A DNA stretch of 64,000 nt from Cucumis sativus (taxonomy: Eukaryota; Streptophyta; Magnoliopsida; Cucurbitales; Cucurbitaceae): positions 19,154,501 through 19,218,500 of the forward strand of contig NC_026657.2 of assembly GCF_000004075.3 (NCBI RefSeq), in the 5' to 3' direction. Position numbers and translations under genes: made by a program. Of this stretch, positions 1 through 11,257 are shown piece by piece. Below the pieces are notes generated by a model. It was given only the letters and a program-made list of their open reading frames with translations, was not told the DNA's origin and did not search any database. Numbering within the stretch: position 1 is the first letter of the stretch; the number at the start of each line of letters is the position of its first letter.

Positions 1-1160
1 TGTAGATCTATGGTGGCATCATTTTTTCCATCTGTGTTGCTTAAAAAGCAAAACCTCTCCCCAGTTGTTGGGTTAGAAAATTTCGTTAAAGTTACAGAGC
101 TACCAAAGTTTTGGTTTGAGCGTGTGCTGTTAGTGAGAATCTTCTCTCCTAACTTGATTGATGCATGGAGTTGTTTGAGATGCCCCCATTTAGGTTGATT
201 CAAGTTCCCATATTCATCAAGTGGGGCGTTGTAGTCGTAAGATGTAGTGATGAATGGACCTCCCGATGTCCTTCCAAAGTTGGTGCCTCCATGATACATG
301 TAATAATTGTTGAACACACCACCAGATTGAAAAAATCTTGCCACAGAAAATGCTACATCTTCTGCAGTTCTATAAGGGTCTTTGTCGCCCCATTTCTTGA
401 ACCATCCCACCCAATTTTCAGTGAACATTTTTGGGCTCTTAGGATTGTTTGGAGTAAAGTTATCACAATAGAATCCATTGCATGTATTAATCATAGGTTG
501 TGGGGCATCACTTTGTTGGCACATGATCCATGGAACGCCAATATTGAGAGATTCGGCCATTTGAGCACACCAATTGATGTATGCTTTTCCTGCATCTCCA
601 TAAGCTGGTGTCATCACATTTCCATACTCATTCTCGATTTGAGCTAATATTATTGGCCCTCCTTGTGAAGCAAAGAGATTGGCTTGTTTACACATATTTA
701 CTATCTTTGTCGTGAAAGTTTGCATTTCATTCTTGTAAACTTGATTGTTAGTTCGTAGTTGGATTCCTGGCATATTGTGCAACCACACTGGAAAGCCTCC
801 GTAGTTCCACTCGGCACACACGTAAGGACCAATCCTCATGACAACATAAAGTCCAGCGTCTTGGATAAGTTGGAAGAATTTAATAAAATCTAAACGTCCA
901 GAGAAATCATATTTTCGTCGTTGTGGCTCGTGACGATCCCAGAAAATGTATGTCTCAATTGCATCAAGTCCACCATCTTTAGCTTTTTGAATGAGATCAG
1001 GCCACATTGCTTCAGTGCTGCGTGGATAATGAATTGAGCCTGAGAAGATAATGCGCCGTTCTCCATTGATAATTAACGCATTTGAATCATATGAAACATT
1101 ATCTCCTATGCAAAAAGTCAAGCAAGCTAGAGTTGCAACAAGCCATTGAAGCTTAAACAT
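1..1160 (-). CDS. BGAL: Beta-galactosidase copy 1 (GH35), cut by window edge
   Basis: This is the 5' part of a GH35 beta-galactosidase, running from the ATG at 1160 down to the left edge and covering about 386 of 821 codons. It aligns base for base with copy 3 at a fixed offset of 8555 and shows no indel, so the visible part is intact. It contains the signal peptide, the whole catalytic barrel with both catalytic glutamates (E178 in the IENEYG motif and E248 in TENWVGW), and the start of the region after the barrel. Whether the unseen 3' half is intact cannot be judged here. A TATA box lies 61 bp upstream of the ATG, as in every other unit. Confidence 0.93.
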   Translation of the reverse strand, partial: MFKLQWLVATLACLTFCIGDNVSYDSNALIINGERRIIFSGSIHYPRSTEAMWPDLIQKAKDGGLDAIETYIFWDRHEPQRRKYDFSGRLDFIKFFQLIQDAGLYVVMRIGPYVCAEWNYGGFPVWLHNMPGIQLRTNNQVYKNEMQTFTTKIVNMCKQANLFASQGGPIILAQIENEYGNVMTPAYGDAGKAYINWCAQMAESLNIGVPWIMCQQSDAPQPMINTCNGFYCDNFTPNNPKSPKMFTENWVGWFKKWGDKDPYRTAEDVAFSVARFFQSGGVFNNYYMYHGGTNFGRTSGGPFITTSYDYNAPLDEYGNLNQPKWGHLKQLHASIKLGEKILTNSTRSNQNFGSSVTLTKFSNPTTGERFCFLSNTDGKNDATIDL

Positions 1161-1220
1161 CCTTTATCCGGCCACAACTTGTGTCCTTGGTTTATTTGTT
1201 TTTCTCAATCGATGTGTTTA

Positions 1221-1228
1221 TTTATATA
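1221..1228 (-). promoter_or_regulatory. TATA box of BGAL copy 1
   Basis: TATATAAA on the minus strand, 61 bp upstream of the ATG at 1160. The spacing and surrounding 300 bp are the same in all six units with a 5' end, so every copy keeps the same core promoter. Confidence 0.6.
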
Positions 1229-2331
1229 GAATACATTGTGATAAGGTGAGAGTTCTTTCCTACGTATATTTGTGTTCAAGTTGTTGAATCAATTCTTAAC
1301 ATAGAAAAGCGCTGACAAATTTTTTTTTGATATGAGTTGCATCCTTTGAAATTGGAGAATCCTAGTTTGCCTTATCCTTAAATAACATTTTGCCGAATTA
1401 CAGCTGTTATACGCAACTAACAAAGTTGTGTGTTTTTCCCCTAAAAAAACATAAGATTCTATTTTTCATTTTTCACATTTGGTTTCACTACTACAAAATC
1501 TACTTTACTTGACACTAACAACTTTTACATACTTGACGTTTTCATTAGAAAAAAAATGCCAAGTATTGATCAGTTTAAAGAAAAAACGTCAAGTATACTT
1601 GGAAAAAGCAAAGTTTTCGCGAATTTTTCGAACTATCTCATGTTAGCTTTTACTCGACGTTTCTTTCGCGTCAAGTATAGTTAAATTTACTTGACACGGA
1701 AAAAACATCAAGTATAGTTAACATTTTTATTTGACTCGTTTGAAACTCAAGTATAAAAATATATACACCTTTTTTATTTTTAGCATGAGAGAAAACTTTA
1801 AAAAAAATATTAAAAAGCATCCCGACACCTTTCCCTTATTAGCTCTCTTCACCACGGCTCCACCTCTTCACGCATTCTTCGCGTTCGCGGTATGACTGCT
1901 TCGTTTGCTTCACCTTCACGCCAACCTTCGCATTCTCTTCACCTTCACATTTGCTCGTCACGTTCTCTTCACGCCTTTCGTCGTCAACTGCGTTTGCGTC
2001 GTCCTCTGTTGCCATTTCCATCGTCCTCCGTCGCCAGCATCTCCTTCGTCGCCCACTTATTCGACGCCTGCGAAGATCTCCAACACCGGCCACTCCATTT
2101 GTAAATAGATAATTAAATGTAAATAGATAGGTAGATATTATGTTTACATCAAACGCAAAGATGACATCAAGATGTTTATTTAACAACCTCTTTTAAATGG
2201 TGGATTTTAATCATCTTGGTTACACTTAGTTAGCATTAAAACTAATTATTAATTAAAATTCATGTTGAAATTACATATGCTAATTGTTTAGTGAAAATAT
2301 TATTTCACAATTTAAAATACTTCTTTAATTT

Positions 2332-2700
2332 ATACTTCACGGTGTGTGCTGTGTGATGGTTGAAACAGTGAAGATAAATAAATCCAAGTCAACCTAGAGG
2401 GAATGGAAAAAGAGATAATCAACAGAATAATAGGAAGTAACATTTGATTTCTTTCTAGCCAAATTGTCCACAATAAAACAGCAATAAAGTTGAAAGCAAT
2501 GACCCCTTTTTTTGTTCTTCTGGTTGATATAGAACAAATCTCCTTGCATAAGGATTTGATGCTCTCATGGGAGTTCTGCCAAAGAAGCAGATTATCAGTC
2601 CTATTCCAAAGGTCTTGAGCATTCTCGCAGGCGATGATGGTTTAAGGTTTCTGATTTGTTTTCGCAAAGATTGCATCAGTTTGGATTGGAGAATGGAGAT
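2332..2700 (-). pseudogene. LINE reverse transcriptase 3' end (spacer 1)
   Basis: Decayed C-terminus of a plant non-LTR (LINE) ORF2. The minus strand encodes the zinc-knuckle stretch CNLCENKSETLNH and the WTIWLERNQ motif typical of the zf-RVT region. In this spacer a 5-bp loss near 2638 (GATGATGG for GATGAACATGTGG) breaks the frame between the two motifs. Confidence 0.75.
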
Positions 2701-2975
2701 CATGACCATGTTGATACTATATGTTAATTAAAGGGTTGTTGAGAATAAGATTACGGATCACATATATTATATCATATTATATTAATTACTATGATAACAT
2801 CAAGCAAAACTCATGATTCAAAAAGATTGATTGTGGTCTATTGACGGTGTTTTTATAGTTTCTTATACGTTTGTGAATAAGAAATCATATACTGTGAAAA
2901 ACAAAGAAATAAAGATACATAGTTCGTTAAAAAAAAAATTTAATATTTATTCATGTATGTATATTACACCATTAA

Positions 2976-5441
2976 TCAATTTTGTGCACATAGTGCTTGA
3001 ACTGCCAATCTTGCAGATAAATTTGTAGCATCGCCTAATCCAAATGACTTTGCAGATACATCGATTGAACAACTTTCCATGCCAATGCAAGCTTTTTCAA
3101 GAATAAGAGCAATGTTTGTCACATCCCATGAACCTTTCTTAAACGAACCACATTTTCCCCCTGGATTTCCGTAGCTAGCAAATTGGATTTCAGAGATGAC
3201 ATGTCCTCCCTGACAAGACAACTCTAAGGTGCTTCCTTCATTAGCATTTCCACATATAGTTCCTATTGTGATTGTTTGAACTGACACTTGTTGTGGATTT
3301 CCACCAATTTCTTCAAATAAAATCAATGTGTTTGTGTCGCTTGAAAGAAATGATCTTGGAACATGATACCATCTTTGAGAAGGATTTCCACAATTTTCCA
3401 CACATTTGCTAGGGTTGTATGCACCTCTGTAGTCACATGTTGCGCTGCAACTATCATTGCCAGCAATGAAAGATGGCCAAAATCGGCCTATGCTTTGCCC
3501 ATTTACCCATGCTTGGCCTTTTCCCATTCCTTGCATGTCCAAGACTACTGGGTCAATTCCAGCAGGTGTCTTAAAGCTAGTCTTGTACCATGTCATTCGC
3601 CTTCCAATAGATTTTTGATTTAGCGGAATCCAATTTGTTCTTTGTGAGAACATCGGGTTGTAAATTTGCTTCATTTCTCCATTTAATCCAACCTTATAAG
3701 ACCATAAATTTGATGACAAATCAGTTGTCACATTTCCATCTCCAATTAGATAGATCGGGCCTCCATCGATTCCTGTTGGCACCATATCATAAAACGCGTC
3801 ATAATTCTTCAACCCAACTGTGGCACTCAAAAGAGTTATTGTGTTGATTCCCGATTTTAGTAGAATGGGTTTCTCAAACACAAAACTCTGGCCATTACTC
3901 CCCCATTTCGACCCAATGTATCTTTTATTGACGAAAGCATGAAGCACATGACCCTTTGTATTTACTTGGAGAGTCACATTTTGAAGTGAAGATGTTCCGT
4001 TAGTGTCAACCTTCGTCATGTACCAGAAGTAATCGCTAAAATCAACTGTGACCCTTTTTTGTTCCAAAAGAAGGTTTGCCGCAAATTTACCATTTCCTTG
4101 CAGTGTGTCTTTCATAGGTTCTGGAGCCCAAGCCCATGACAGTTGTGCATTTTCCTTCTCATTTTGCTCCTTCACAAACATAGATGTCTGAGAATTTACT
4201 TTTGCAGTGTTGTAAACCTCCTTGTTGCAACCATCAAGAATGCTCACAGACCAAGCTGGTACAAAATATTTTCCATCTTCTTGTAGATCTATGGTGGCAT
4301 CATTTTTTCCATCTGTGTTGCTTAAAAAGCAAAACCTCTCCCCAGTTGTTGGGTTAAAAATTTCGTTAAAGTTACAGAGCTACCAAAGTTTTGGTTTGAG
4401 CGTGTGCTGTTAGTGAGAATCTTCTCTCCTAACTTGATTGATGCATGGAGTTGTTTGAGATGCCCCCATTTAGGTTGATTCAAGTTCCCATATTCATCAA
4501 GTGGGGCGTTGTAGTCGTAAGATGTAGTGATGAATGGACCTCCCGATGTCCTTCCAAAGTTGGTGCCTCCATGATACATGTAATAATTGTTGAACACACC
4601 ACCAGATTGAAAAAATCTTGCCACAGAAAATGCTACATCTTCTGCAGTTCTATAAGGGTCTTTGTCGCCCCATTTCTTGAACCATCCCACCCAATTTTCA
4701 GTGAACATTTTTGGGCTCTTAGGATTGTTTGGAGTAAAGTTATCACAATAGAATCCATTGCATGTATTAATCATAGGTTGTGGGGCATCACTTTGTTGGC
4801 ACATGATCCATGGAACGCCAATATTGAGAGATTCGGCCATTTGAGCACACCAATTGATGTATGCTTTTCCTGCATCTCCATAAGCTGGTGTCATCACATT
4901 TCCATACTCATTCTCGATTTGAGCTAATATTATTGGCCCTCCTTGTGAAGCAAAGAGATTGGCTTGTTTACACATATTTACTATCTTTGTCGTGAAAGTT
5001 TGCATTTCATTCTTGTAAACTTGATTGTTAGTTCGTAGTTGGATTCCTGGCATATTGTGCAACCACACTGGAAAGCCTCCGTAGTTACTCGGCACTCACC
5101 ACGTAAGGACCAATCCTCATGACAACATAAAGTCCAGCGTCTTGGATAAGTTGGAAGAATTTAATAAAATCTAAACGTCCAGAGAAATCATATTTTCGTC
5201 GTTGTGGCTCGTGACGATCCCAGAAAATGTATGTCTCAATTGCATCAAGTCCACCATCTTTAGCTTTTTGAATGAGATCAGGCCACATTGCTTCAGTGCT
5301 GCGTGGATAATGAATTGAGCCTGAGAAGATAATGCGCCGTTCTCCATTGATAATTAACGCATTTGAATCATATGAAACATTATCTCCTATGCAAAAAGTC
5401 AAGCAAGCTAGAGTTGCAACAAGCCATTGAAGCTTAAACAT
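2976..5441 (-). pseudogene. Beta-galactosidase copy 2, two opposing frameshifts
   Basis: Full-length GH35 copy (2,466 nt, the same length as the intact gene) whose frame is broken twice. Near 5087-5101 (codons about 114-118, the C-A-E-W stretch) several bases are rearranged with a net gain of one. Near 4356 (codon about 361) one base of the TTAGAAAA run is missing. The middle 250 or so codons are therefore in a shifted frame, and translation from the ATG stops just after GPYV. The rest of the protein, including the catalytic motifs and lectin domain, is still readable in its own frame. It is a recent pseudogene or a consensus error; the clustered change at 5090 looks like the latter as much as the former. 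Confidence 0.85.
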
Positions 5442-5501
5442 CCTTTATCCGGCCACAACTTGTGTCCTTGGTTTATTTGTTTTTCTCAATCGATGTGTTT
5501 A

Positions 5502-5509
5502 TTTATATA
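5502..5509 (-). promoter_or_regulatory. TATA box of BGAL copy 2
   Basis: Same TATATAAA at the same 61-bp distance from the ATG at 5441. The promoter looks intact although the coding frame is broken. Confidence 0.55.
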
Positions 5510-6598
5510 GAATACATTGTGATAAGGTGAGAGTTCTTTCCTACGTATATTTGTGTTCAAGTTGTTGAATCAATTCTTAACATAGAAAAGCGCTGACAAA
5601 TTTTTTTTTGATATGAGTTGCATCCTTTGAAATTGGAGAATCCTAGTTTGCCTTATCCTTAAATAACATTTTGCCGAATTACAGCTGTTATACGCAACTA
5701 ACAAAGTTGTGTGTTTTTCCCCTAAAAAAACATAAGATTCTATTTTTCATTTTTCACATTTGGTTTCACTACTACAAAATCTACTTTACTTGACACTAAC
5801 AACTTTTACATACTTGACGTTTTCATTAGAAAAAAAATGCCAAGTATTGATCAGTTTAAAGAAAAAACGTCAAGTATACTTGGAAAAAGCAAAGTTTTCG
5901 CGAATTTTTCGAACTATCTCATGTTAGCTTTTACTCGACGTTTCTTTCGCGTCAAGTATAGTTAAATTTACTTGACACGGAAAAAACATCAAGTATAGTT
6001 AACATTTTTATTTGACTCGTTTGAAACTCAAGTATAAAAATATATACACCTTTTTTATTTTTAGCATGAGAGAAAACTTTAAAAAAAATATTAAAAAGCA
6101 TCCCGACACCTTTCCCTTATTAGCTCTCTTCACCACGGCTCCACCTCTTCACGCATTCTTCGCGTTCGCGGTATGACTGCTTCGTTTGCTTCACCTTCAC
6201 GCCAACCTTCGCATTCTCTTCACCTTCACATTTGCGTCGTCTCTTCACGTTCTCTTCACGCCTTTCGTCGTCAACTGCGTTTGCGTCGTCCTCTGTTGCC
6301 ATTTCCATCGTCCTCCGTCGCCCACTTATTCGACGCCTGCGAAGATCTCCAACACCGGCCACTCCATTTGTAAATAGATAATTAAATGTAAATAGATAGG
6401 TAGATATTATGTTTACATCAAACGCAAAGATGACATCAAGATGTTTATTTAACAACCTCTTTTAAATGGTGGATTTTAATCATCTTGGTTACACTTAGTT
6501 AGCATTAAAACTAATTATTAATTAAAATTCATGTTGAAATTACATATGCTAATTGTTTAGTGAAAATATTATTTCACAATTTAAAATACTTCTTTAAT

Positions 6599-6965
6599 TT
6601 ATACTTCACGGTGTGTGCTGTGTGATGGTTGAAACAGTGAAGATAAATAAATCCAAGTCAACCTAGAGGGAATGGAAAAAGAGATAATCAACAGAATAAT
6701 AGGAAGTAACATTTGATTTCTTTCTAGCCAAATTGTCCACAATAAAACAGCAATAAAGTTGAAAGCAATGACCCCTTTTTTTGTTCTTCTGGTTGATATA
6801 GAACAAATCTCCTTGCATAAGGATTTGATGCTCTCATGGGAGTTCTGCCAAAGAAGCAGATTATCAGTCCTATTCCAAAGGTCTTGAGCATTCTCGCAGG
6901 CGATGAACATGTGGTTTAAGGTTTCTGATTTGTTTTCGCAAAGATTGCATCAGTTTGGATTGGAG
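6599..6965 (-). pseudogene. LINE reverse transcriptase 3' end (spacer 2)
   Basis: The best-preserved form. Reading on the minus strand from about 6955 gives CNLCENKSETLNHMFIACE, a C-x2-C...H-x4-C zinc knuckle, then WTIWLERNQ, in one frame down to 6599. A stop sits immediately before the CNLC. The family recognised is the zf-RVT tail of plant L1-type LINEs. Only the last ~120 codons exist; no endonuclease or polymerase domain is present. Confidence 0.8.
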
Positions 6966-7249
6966 AATGGAGATCATGACCATGTTGATACTATATGTTA
7001 ATTAAAGGGTTGTTGAGAATAAGATTACGGATCACATATATTTATATCATATTATATTAATTACTATGATAACATCAAGCAAAACTCATGATTCAAAAAG
7101 ATTGATTGTGGTCTATTGACGGTGTTTTTATAGTTTCTTATACGTTTGTGAATAAGAAATCATATACTGTGAAAAACAAAGAAATAAAGATACATAGTTC
7201 GTTAAAAAAAAAATTTATATTTATTCATGTATGTATATTACACCATTAA

Positions 7250-9715
7250 TCAATTTTGTGCACATAGTGCTTGAACTGCCAATCTTGCAGATAAATTTGT
7301 AGCATCGCCTAATCCAAATGACTTTGCAGATACATCGATTGAACAACTTTCCATGCCAATGCAAGCTTTTTCAAGAATAAGAGCAATGTTTGTCACATCC
7401 CATGAACCTTTCTTAAACGAACCACATTTTCCCCCTGGATTTCCGTAGCTAGCAAATTGGATTTCAGAGATGACATGTCCTCCCTGACAAGACAACTCTA
7501 AGGTGCTTCCTTCATTAGCATTTCCACATATAGTTCCTATTGTGATTGTTTGAACTGACACTTGTTGTGGATTTCCACCAATTTCTTCAAATAAAATCAA
7601 TGTGTTTGTGTCGCTTGAAAGAAATGATCTTGGAACATGATACCATCTTTGAGAAGGATTTCCACAATTTTCCACACATTTGCTAGGGTTGTATGCACCT
7701 CTGTAGTCACATGTTGCGCTGCAACTATCATTGCCAGCAATGAAAGATGGCCAAAATCGGCCTATGCTTTGCCCATTTACCCATGCTTGGCCTTTTCCCA
7801 TTCCTTGCATGTCCAAGACTACTGGGTCAATTCCAGCAGGTGTCTTAAAGCTAGTCTTGTACCATGTCATTCGCCTTCCAATAGATTTTTGATTTAGCGG
7901 AATCCAATTTGTTCTTTGTGAGAACATCGGGTTGTAAATTTGCTTCATTTCTCCATTTAATCCAACCTTATAAGACCATAAATTTGATGACAAATCAGTT
8001 GTCACATTTCCATCTCCAATTAGATAGATCGGGCCTCCATCGATTCCTGTTGGCACCATATCATAAAACGCGTCATAATTCTTCAACCCAACTGTGGCAC
8101 TCAAAAGAGTTATTGTGTTGATTCCCGATTTTAGTAGAATGGGTTTCTCAAACACAAAACTCTGGCCATTACTCCCCCATTTCGACCCAATGTATCTTTT
8201 ATTGACGAAAGCATGAAGCACATGACCCTTTGTATTTACTTGGAGAGTCACATTTTGAAGTGAAGATGTTCCGTTAGTGTCAACCTTCGTCATGTACCAG
8301 AAGTAATCGCTAAAATCAACTGTGACCCTTTTTTGTTCCAAAAGAAGGTTTGCCGCAAATTTACCATTTCCTTGCAGTGTGTCTTTCATAGGTTCTGGAG
8401 CCCAAGCCCATGACAGTTGTGCATTTTCCTTCTCATTTTGCTCCTTCACAAACATAGATGTCTGAGAATTTACTTTTGCAGTGTTGTAAACCTCCTTGTT
8501 GCAACCATCAAGAATGCTCACAGACCAAGCTGGTACAAAATATTTTCCATCTTCTTGTAGATCTATGGTGGCATCATTTTTTCCATCTGTGTTGCTTAAA
8601 AAGCAAAACCTCTCCCCAGTTGTTGGGTTAGAAAATTTCGTTAAAGTTACAGAGCTACCAAAGTTTTGGTTTGAGCGTGTGCTGTTAGTGAGAATCTTCT
8701 CTCCTAACTTGATTGATGCATGGAGTTGTTTGAGATGCCCCCATTTAGGTTGATTCAAGTTCCCATATTCATCAAGTGGGGCGTTGTAGTCGTAAGATGT
8801 AGTGATGAATGGACCTCCCGATGTCCTTCCAAAGTTGGTGCCTCCATGATACATGTAATAATTGTTGAACACACCACCAGATTGAAAAAATCTTGCCACA
8901 GAAAATGCTACATCTTCTGCAGTTCTATAAGGGTCTTTGTCGCCCCATTTCTTGAACCATCCCACCCAATTTTCAGTGAACATTTTTGGGCTCTTAGGAT
9001 TGTTTGGAGTAAAGTTATCACAATAGAATCCATTGCATGTATTAATCATAGGTTGTGGGGCATCACTTTGTTGGCACATGATCCATGGAACGCCAATATT
9101 GAGAGATTCGGCCATTTGAGCACACCAATTGATGTATGCTTTTCCTGCATCTCCATAAGCTGGTGTCATCACATTTCCATACTCATTCTCGATTTGAGCT
9201 AATATTATTGGCCCTCCTTGTGAAGCAAAGAGATTGGCTTGTTTACACATATTTACTATCTTTGTCGTGAAAGTTTGCATTTCATTCTTGTAAACTTGAT
9301 TGTTAGTTCGTAGTTGGATTCCTGGCATATTGTGCAACCACACTGGAAAGCCTCCGTAGTTCCACTCGGCACACACGTAAGGACCAATCCTCATGACAAC
9401 ATAAAGTCCAGCGTCTTGGATAAGTTGGAAGAATTTAATAAAATCTAAACGTCCAGAGAAATCATATTTTCGTCGTTGTGGCTCGTGACGATCCCAGAAA
9501 ATGTATGTCTCAATTGCATCAAGTCCACCATCTTTAGCTTTTTGAATGAGATCAGGCCACATTGCTTCAGTGCTGCGTGGATAATGAATTGAGCCTGAGA
9601 AGATAATGCGCCGTTCTCCATTGATAATTAACGCATTTGAATCATATGAAACATTATCTCCTATGCAAAAAGTCAAGCAAGCTAGAGTTGCAACAAGCCA
9701 TTGAAGCTTAAACAT
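7250..9715 (-). CDS. BGAL: Beta-galactosidase copy 3 (GH35 + SUEL lectin), intact, intronless
   Basis: Uninterrupted 821-codon frame. Family role: exo-hydrolysis of terminal beta-D-galactosyl residues from cell-wall galactans and arabinogalactans, in the apoplast. Residues 1-19 form a signal peptide. The GH35 barrel spans about 24-335. The GH35 signature at 167-179 ([13 protein letters not shown]) holds the probable acid/base E178, and TENWVGW at 247-253 holds the probable nucleophile E248. The middle and beta-sandwich domains span about 340-725. A C-terminal SUEL/rhamnose-binding-lectin-type domain (about 738-818, with ASYGNPGGKCGSF) closes the protein. Length and motifs match the BGAL7/BGAL15 group. 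Plant GH35 genes normally have many introns; this one has none. TATA sequence lies at 9776-9783, and AATAAA-like sequence lies just past the stop. The gene appears functional, but its expression is unknown. Confidence 0.95.
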   Translation of the reverse strand: MFKLQWLVATLACLTFCIGDNVSYDSNALIINGERRIIFSGSIHYPRSTEAMWPDLIQKAKDGGLDAIETYIFWDRHEPQRRKYDFSGRLDFIKFFQLIQDAGLYVVMRIGPYVCAEWNYGGFPVWLHNMPGIQLRTNNQVYKNEMQTFTTKIVNMCKQANLFASQGGPIILAQIENEYGNVMTPAYGDAGKAYINWCAQMAESLNIGVPWIMCQQSDAPQPMINTCNGFYCDNFTPNNPKSPKMFTENWVGWFKKWGDKDPYRTAEDVAFSVARFFQSGGVFNNYYMYHGGTNFGRTSGGPFITTSYDYNAPLDEYGNLNQPKWGHLKQLHASIKLGEKILTNSTRSNQNFGSSVTLTKFSNPTTGERFCFLSNTDGKNDATIDLQEDGKYFVPAWSVSILDGCNKEVYNTAKVNSQTSMFVKEQNEKENAQLSWAWAPEPMKDTLQGNGKFAANLLLEQKRVTVDFSDYFWYMTKVDTNGTSSLQNVTLQVNTKGHVLHAFVNKRYIGSKWGSNGQSFVFEKPILLKSGINTITLLSATVGLKNYDAFYDMVPTGIDGGPIYLIGDGNVTTDLSSNLWSYKVGLNGEMKQIYNPMFSQRTNWIPLNQKSIGRRMTWYKTSFKTPAGIDPVVLDMQGMGKGQAWVNGQSIGRFWPSFIAGNDSCSATCDYRGAYNPSKCVENCGNPSQRWYHVPRSFLSSDTNTLILFEEIGGNPQQVSVQTITIGTICGNANEGSTLELSCQGGHVISEIQFASYGNPGGKCGSFKKGSWDVTNIALILEKACIGMESCSIDVSAKSFGLGDATNLSARLAVQALCAQN

Positions 9716-9775
9716 CCTTTATCCGGCCACAACTTGTGTCCTTGGTTTATTTGTTTTTCTCAATCGATGTGTTTA

Positions 9776-9783
9776 TTTATATA
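9776..9783 (-). promoter_or_regulatory. TATA box of BGAL copy 3
   Basis: TATATAAA 61 bp upstream of the ATG at 9715 of an intact gene. The CACTA-like transposon end begins about 326 bp upstream of the ATG, so the non-transposon promoter is short. Confidence 0.6.
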
Positions 9784-10890
9784 GAATACATTGTGATAAG
9801 GTGAGAGTTCTTTCCTACGTATATTTGTGTTCAAGTTGTTGAATCAATTCTTAACATAGAAAAGCGCTGACAAATTTTTTTTTGATATGAGTTGCATCCT
9901 TTGAAATTGGAGAATCCTAGTTTGCCTTATCCTTAAATAACATTTTGCCGAATTACAGCTGTTATACGCAACTAACAAAGTTGTGTGTTTTTCCCCTAAA
10001 AAAACATAAGATTCTATTTTTCATTTTTCACATTTGGTTTCACTACTACAAAATCTACTTTACTTGACACTAACAACTTTTACATACTTGACGTTTTCAT
10101 TAGAAAAAAAATGCCAAGTATTGATCAGTTTAAAGAAAAAACGTCAAGTATACTTGGAAAAAGCAAAGTTTTCGCGAATTTTTCGAACTATCTCATGTTA
10201 GCTTTTACTCGACGTTTCTTTCGCGTCAAGTATAGTTAAATTTACTTGACACGGAAAAAACATCAAGTATAGTTAACATTTTTATTTGACTCGTTTGAAA
10301 CTCAAGTATAAAAATATATACACCTTTTTTATTTTTAGCATGAGAGAAAACTTTAAAAAAAATATTAAAAAGCATCCCGACACCTTTCCCTTATTAGCTC
10401 TCTTCACCACGGCTCCACCTCTTCACGCATTCTTCGCGTTCGCGGTATGACTGCTTCGTTTGCTTCACCTTCACGCCAACCTTCACATTCTCTTCACCTT
10501 CACATTTGCGTCGTCTCTTCACGTTCTCTTCACGCCTTTCGTCGTCAACTGCGTTTGCGTCGTCCTCTGTTGCCATTTCCATCGTCCTCCGTCGCCAGCA
10601 TCTCCTTCGTCGCCCACTTATTCGACGCCTGCGAAGATCTCCAACACCGGCCACTCCATTTGTAAATAGATAATTAAATGTAAATAGATAGGTAGATATT
10701 ATGTTTACATCAAACGCAAAGATGACATCAAGATGTTTATTTAACAACCTCTTTTAAATGGTGGATTTTAATCATCTTGGTTACACTTAGTTAGCATTAA
10801 AACTAATTATTAATTAAAATTCATGTTGAAATTACATATGCTAATTGTTTAGTGAAAATATTATTTCACAATTTAAAATACTTCTTTAAT

Positions 10891-11257
10891 TTATACTTCA
10901 CGGTGTGTGCTGTGTGATGGTTGAAACAGTGAAGATAAATAAATCCAAGTCAACCTAGAGGGAATGGAAAAAGAGATAATCAACAGAATAATAGGAAGTA
11001 ACATTTGATTTCTTTCTAGCCAAATTGTCCACAATAAAACAGCAATAAAGTTGAAAGCAATGACCCCTTTTTTTGTTCTTCTGGTTGATATAGAACAAAT
11101 CTCCTTGCATAAGGATTTGATGCTCTCATGGGAGTTCTGCCAAAGAAGCAGATTATCAGTCCTATTCCAAAGGTCTTGAGCATTCTCGCAGGCGATGAAC
11201 ATGTGGTTTAAGGTTTCTGATTTGTTTTCGCAAAGATTGCATCAGTTTGGATTGGAG
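10891..11257 (-). pseudogene. LINE reverse transcriptase 3' end (spacer 3)
   Basis: Same zf-RVT remnant as in spacer 2, with the same stop before CNLC and the same open tail. Confidence 0.78.

Larger units (their letters stand above)
1161..2975 (-). repeat. Array spacer 1 (composite of transposon pieces)
   Basis: Between BGAL copies 1 and 2. From the copy-1 ATG outward it holds the promoter (TATA at 1221-1228), then a CACTA-like end starting CACTACTACAAAATC at 1486. That is followed by about 300 bp of repeated TTGACG/CGTCAAG motifs in both orientations, a C/T-rich block (about 1840-2105), AT-rich DNA, a LINE 3' end (about 2332-2700), and the 3' flank of copy 2 with TTTATT (AATAAA on the minus strand) at 2946-2951. 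This spacer has a shortened TTTGCTCGTCACG variant in the C/T block and lacks 5 bp in the LINE part. No gene is supported here. Confidence 0.9.
5442..7249 (-). repeat. Array spacer 2
   Basis: Same layout as spacer 1: TATA at 5502-5509, CACTA-like end at 5767, C/T-rich block, LINE remnant, then the 3' flank of copy 3. It is distinguished by loss of the CAGCATCTCCTTCGT segment from the C/T block near 6320. It is 1,808 bp, the shortest of the inter-gene spacers except spacer 6. Confidence 0.9.

Noticed and set aside
165..647. Plus-strand 160-codon frame repeated in each unit (also near 4445, 8720, 17307)
   Set aside because: It lies antisense to the catalytic domain of the beta-galactosidase and is conserved only because the gene is. 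It has no family resemblance.
1839..2186. Minus-strand ~115-codon Arg/Glu-rich frame and overlapping plus-strand ~70-codon Ser/His-rich frames in each spacer
   Set aside because: They are products of the C/T-rich low-complexity block. Length and frame change with each small indel between units, and no motif is recognisable.
7201..7252. T/A-rich run next to the BGAL stop as a retrogene poly(A) tail
   Set aside because: In gene orientation the run is T, not A, so it cannot be a remnant of the transcript tail.
7637..8121. Plus-strand 70-86 codon frames opposite the 3' half of BGAL
   Set aside because: Antisense shadows of the intact gene with no independent support.
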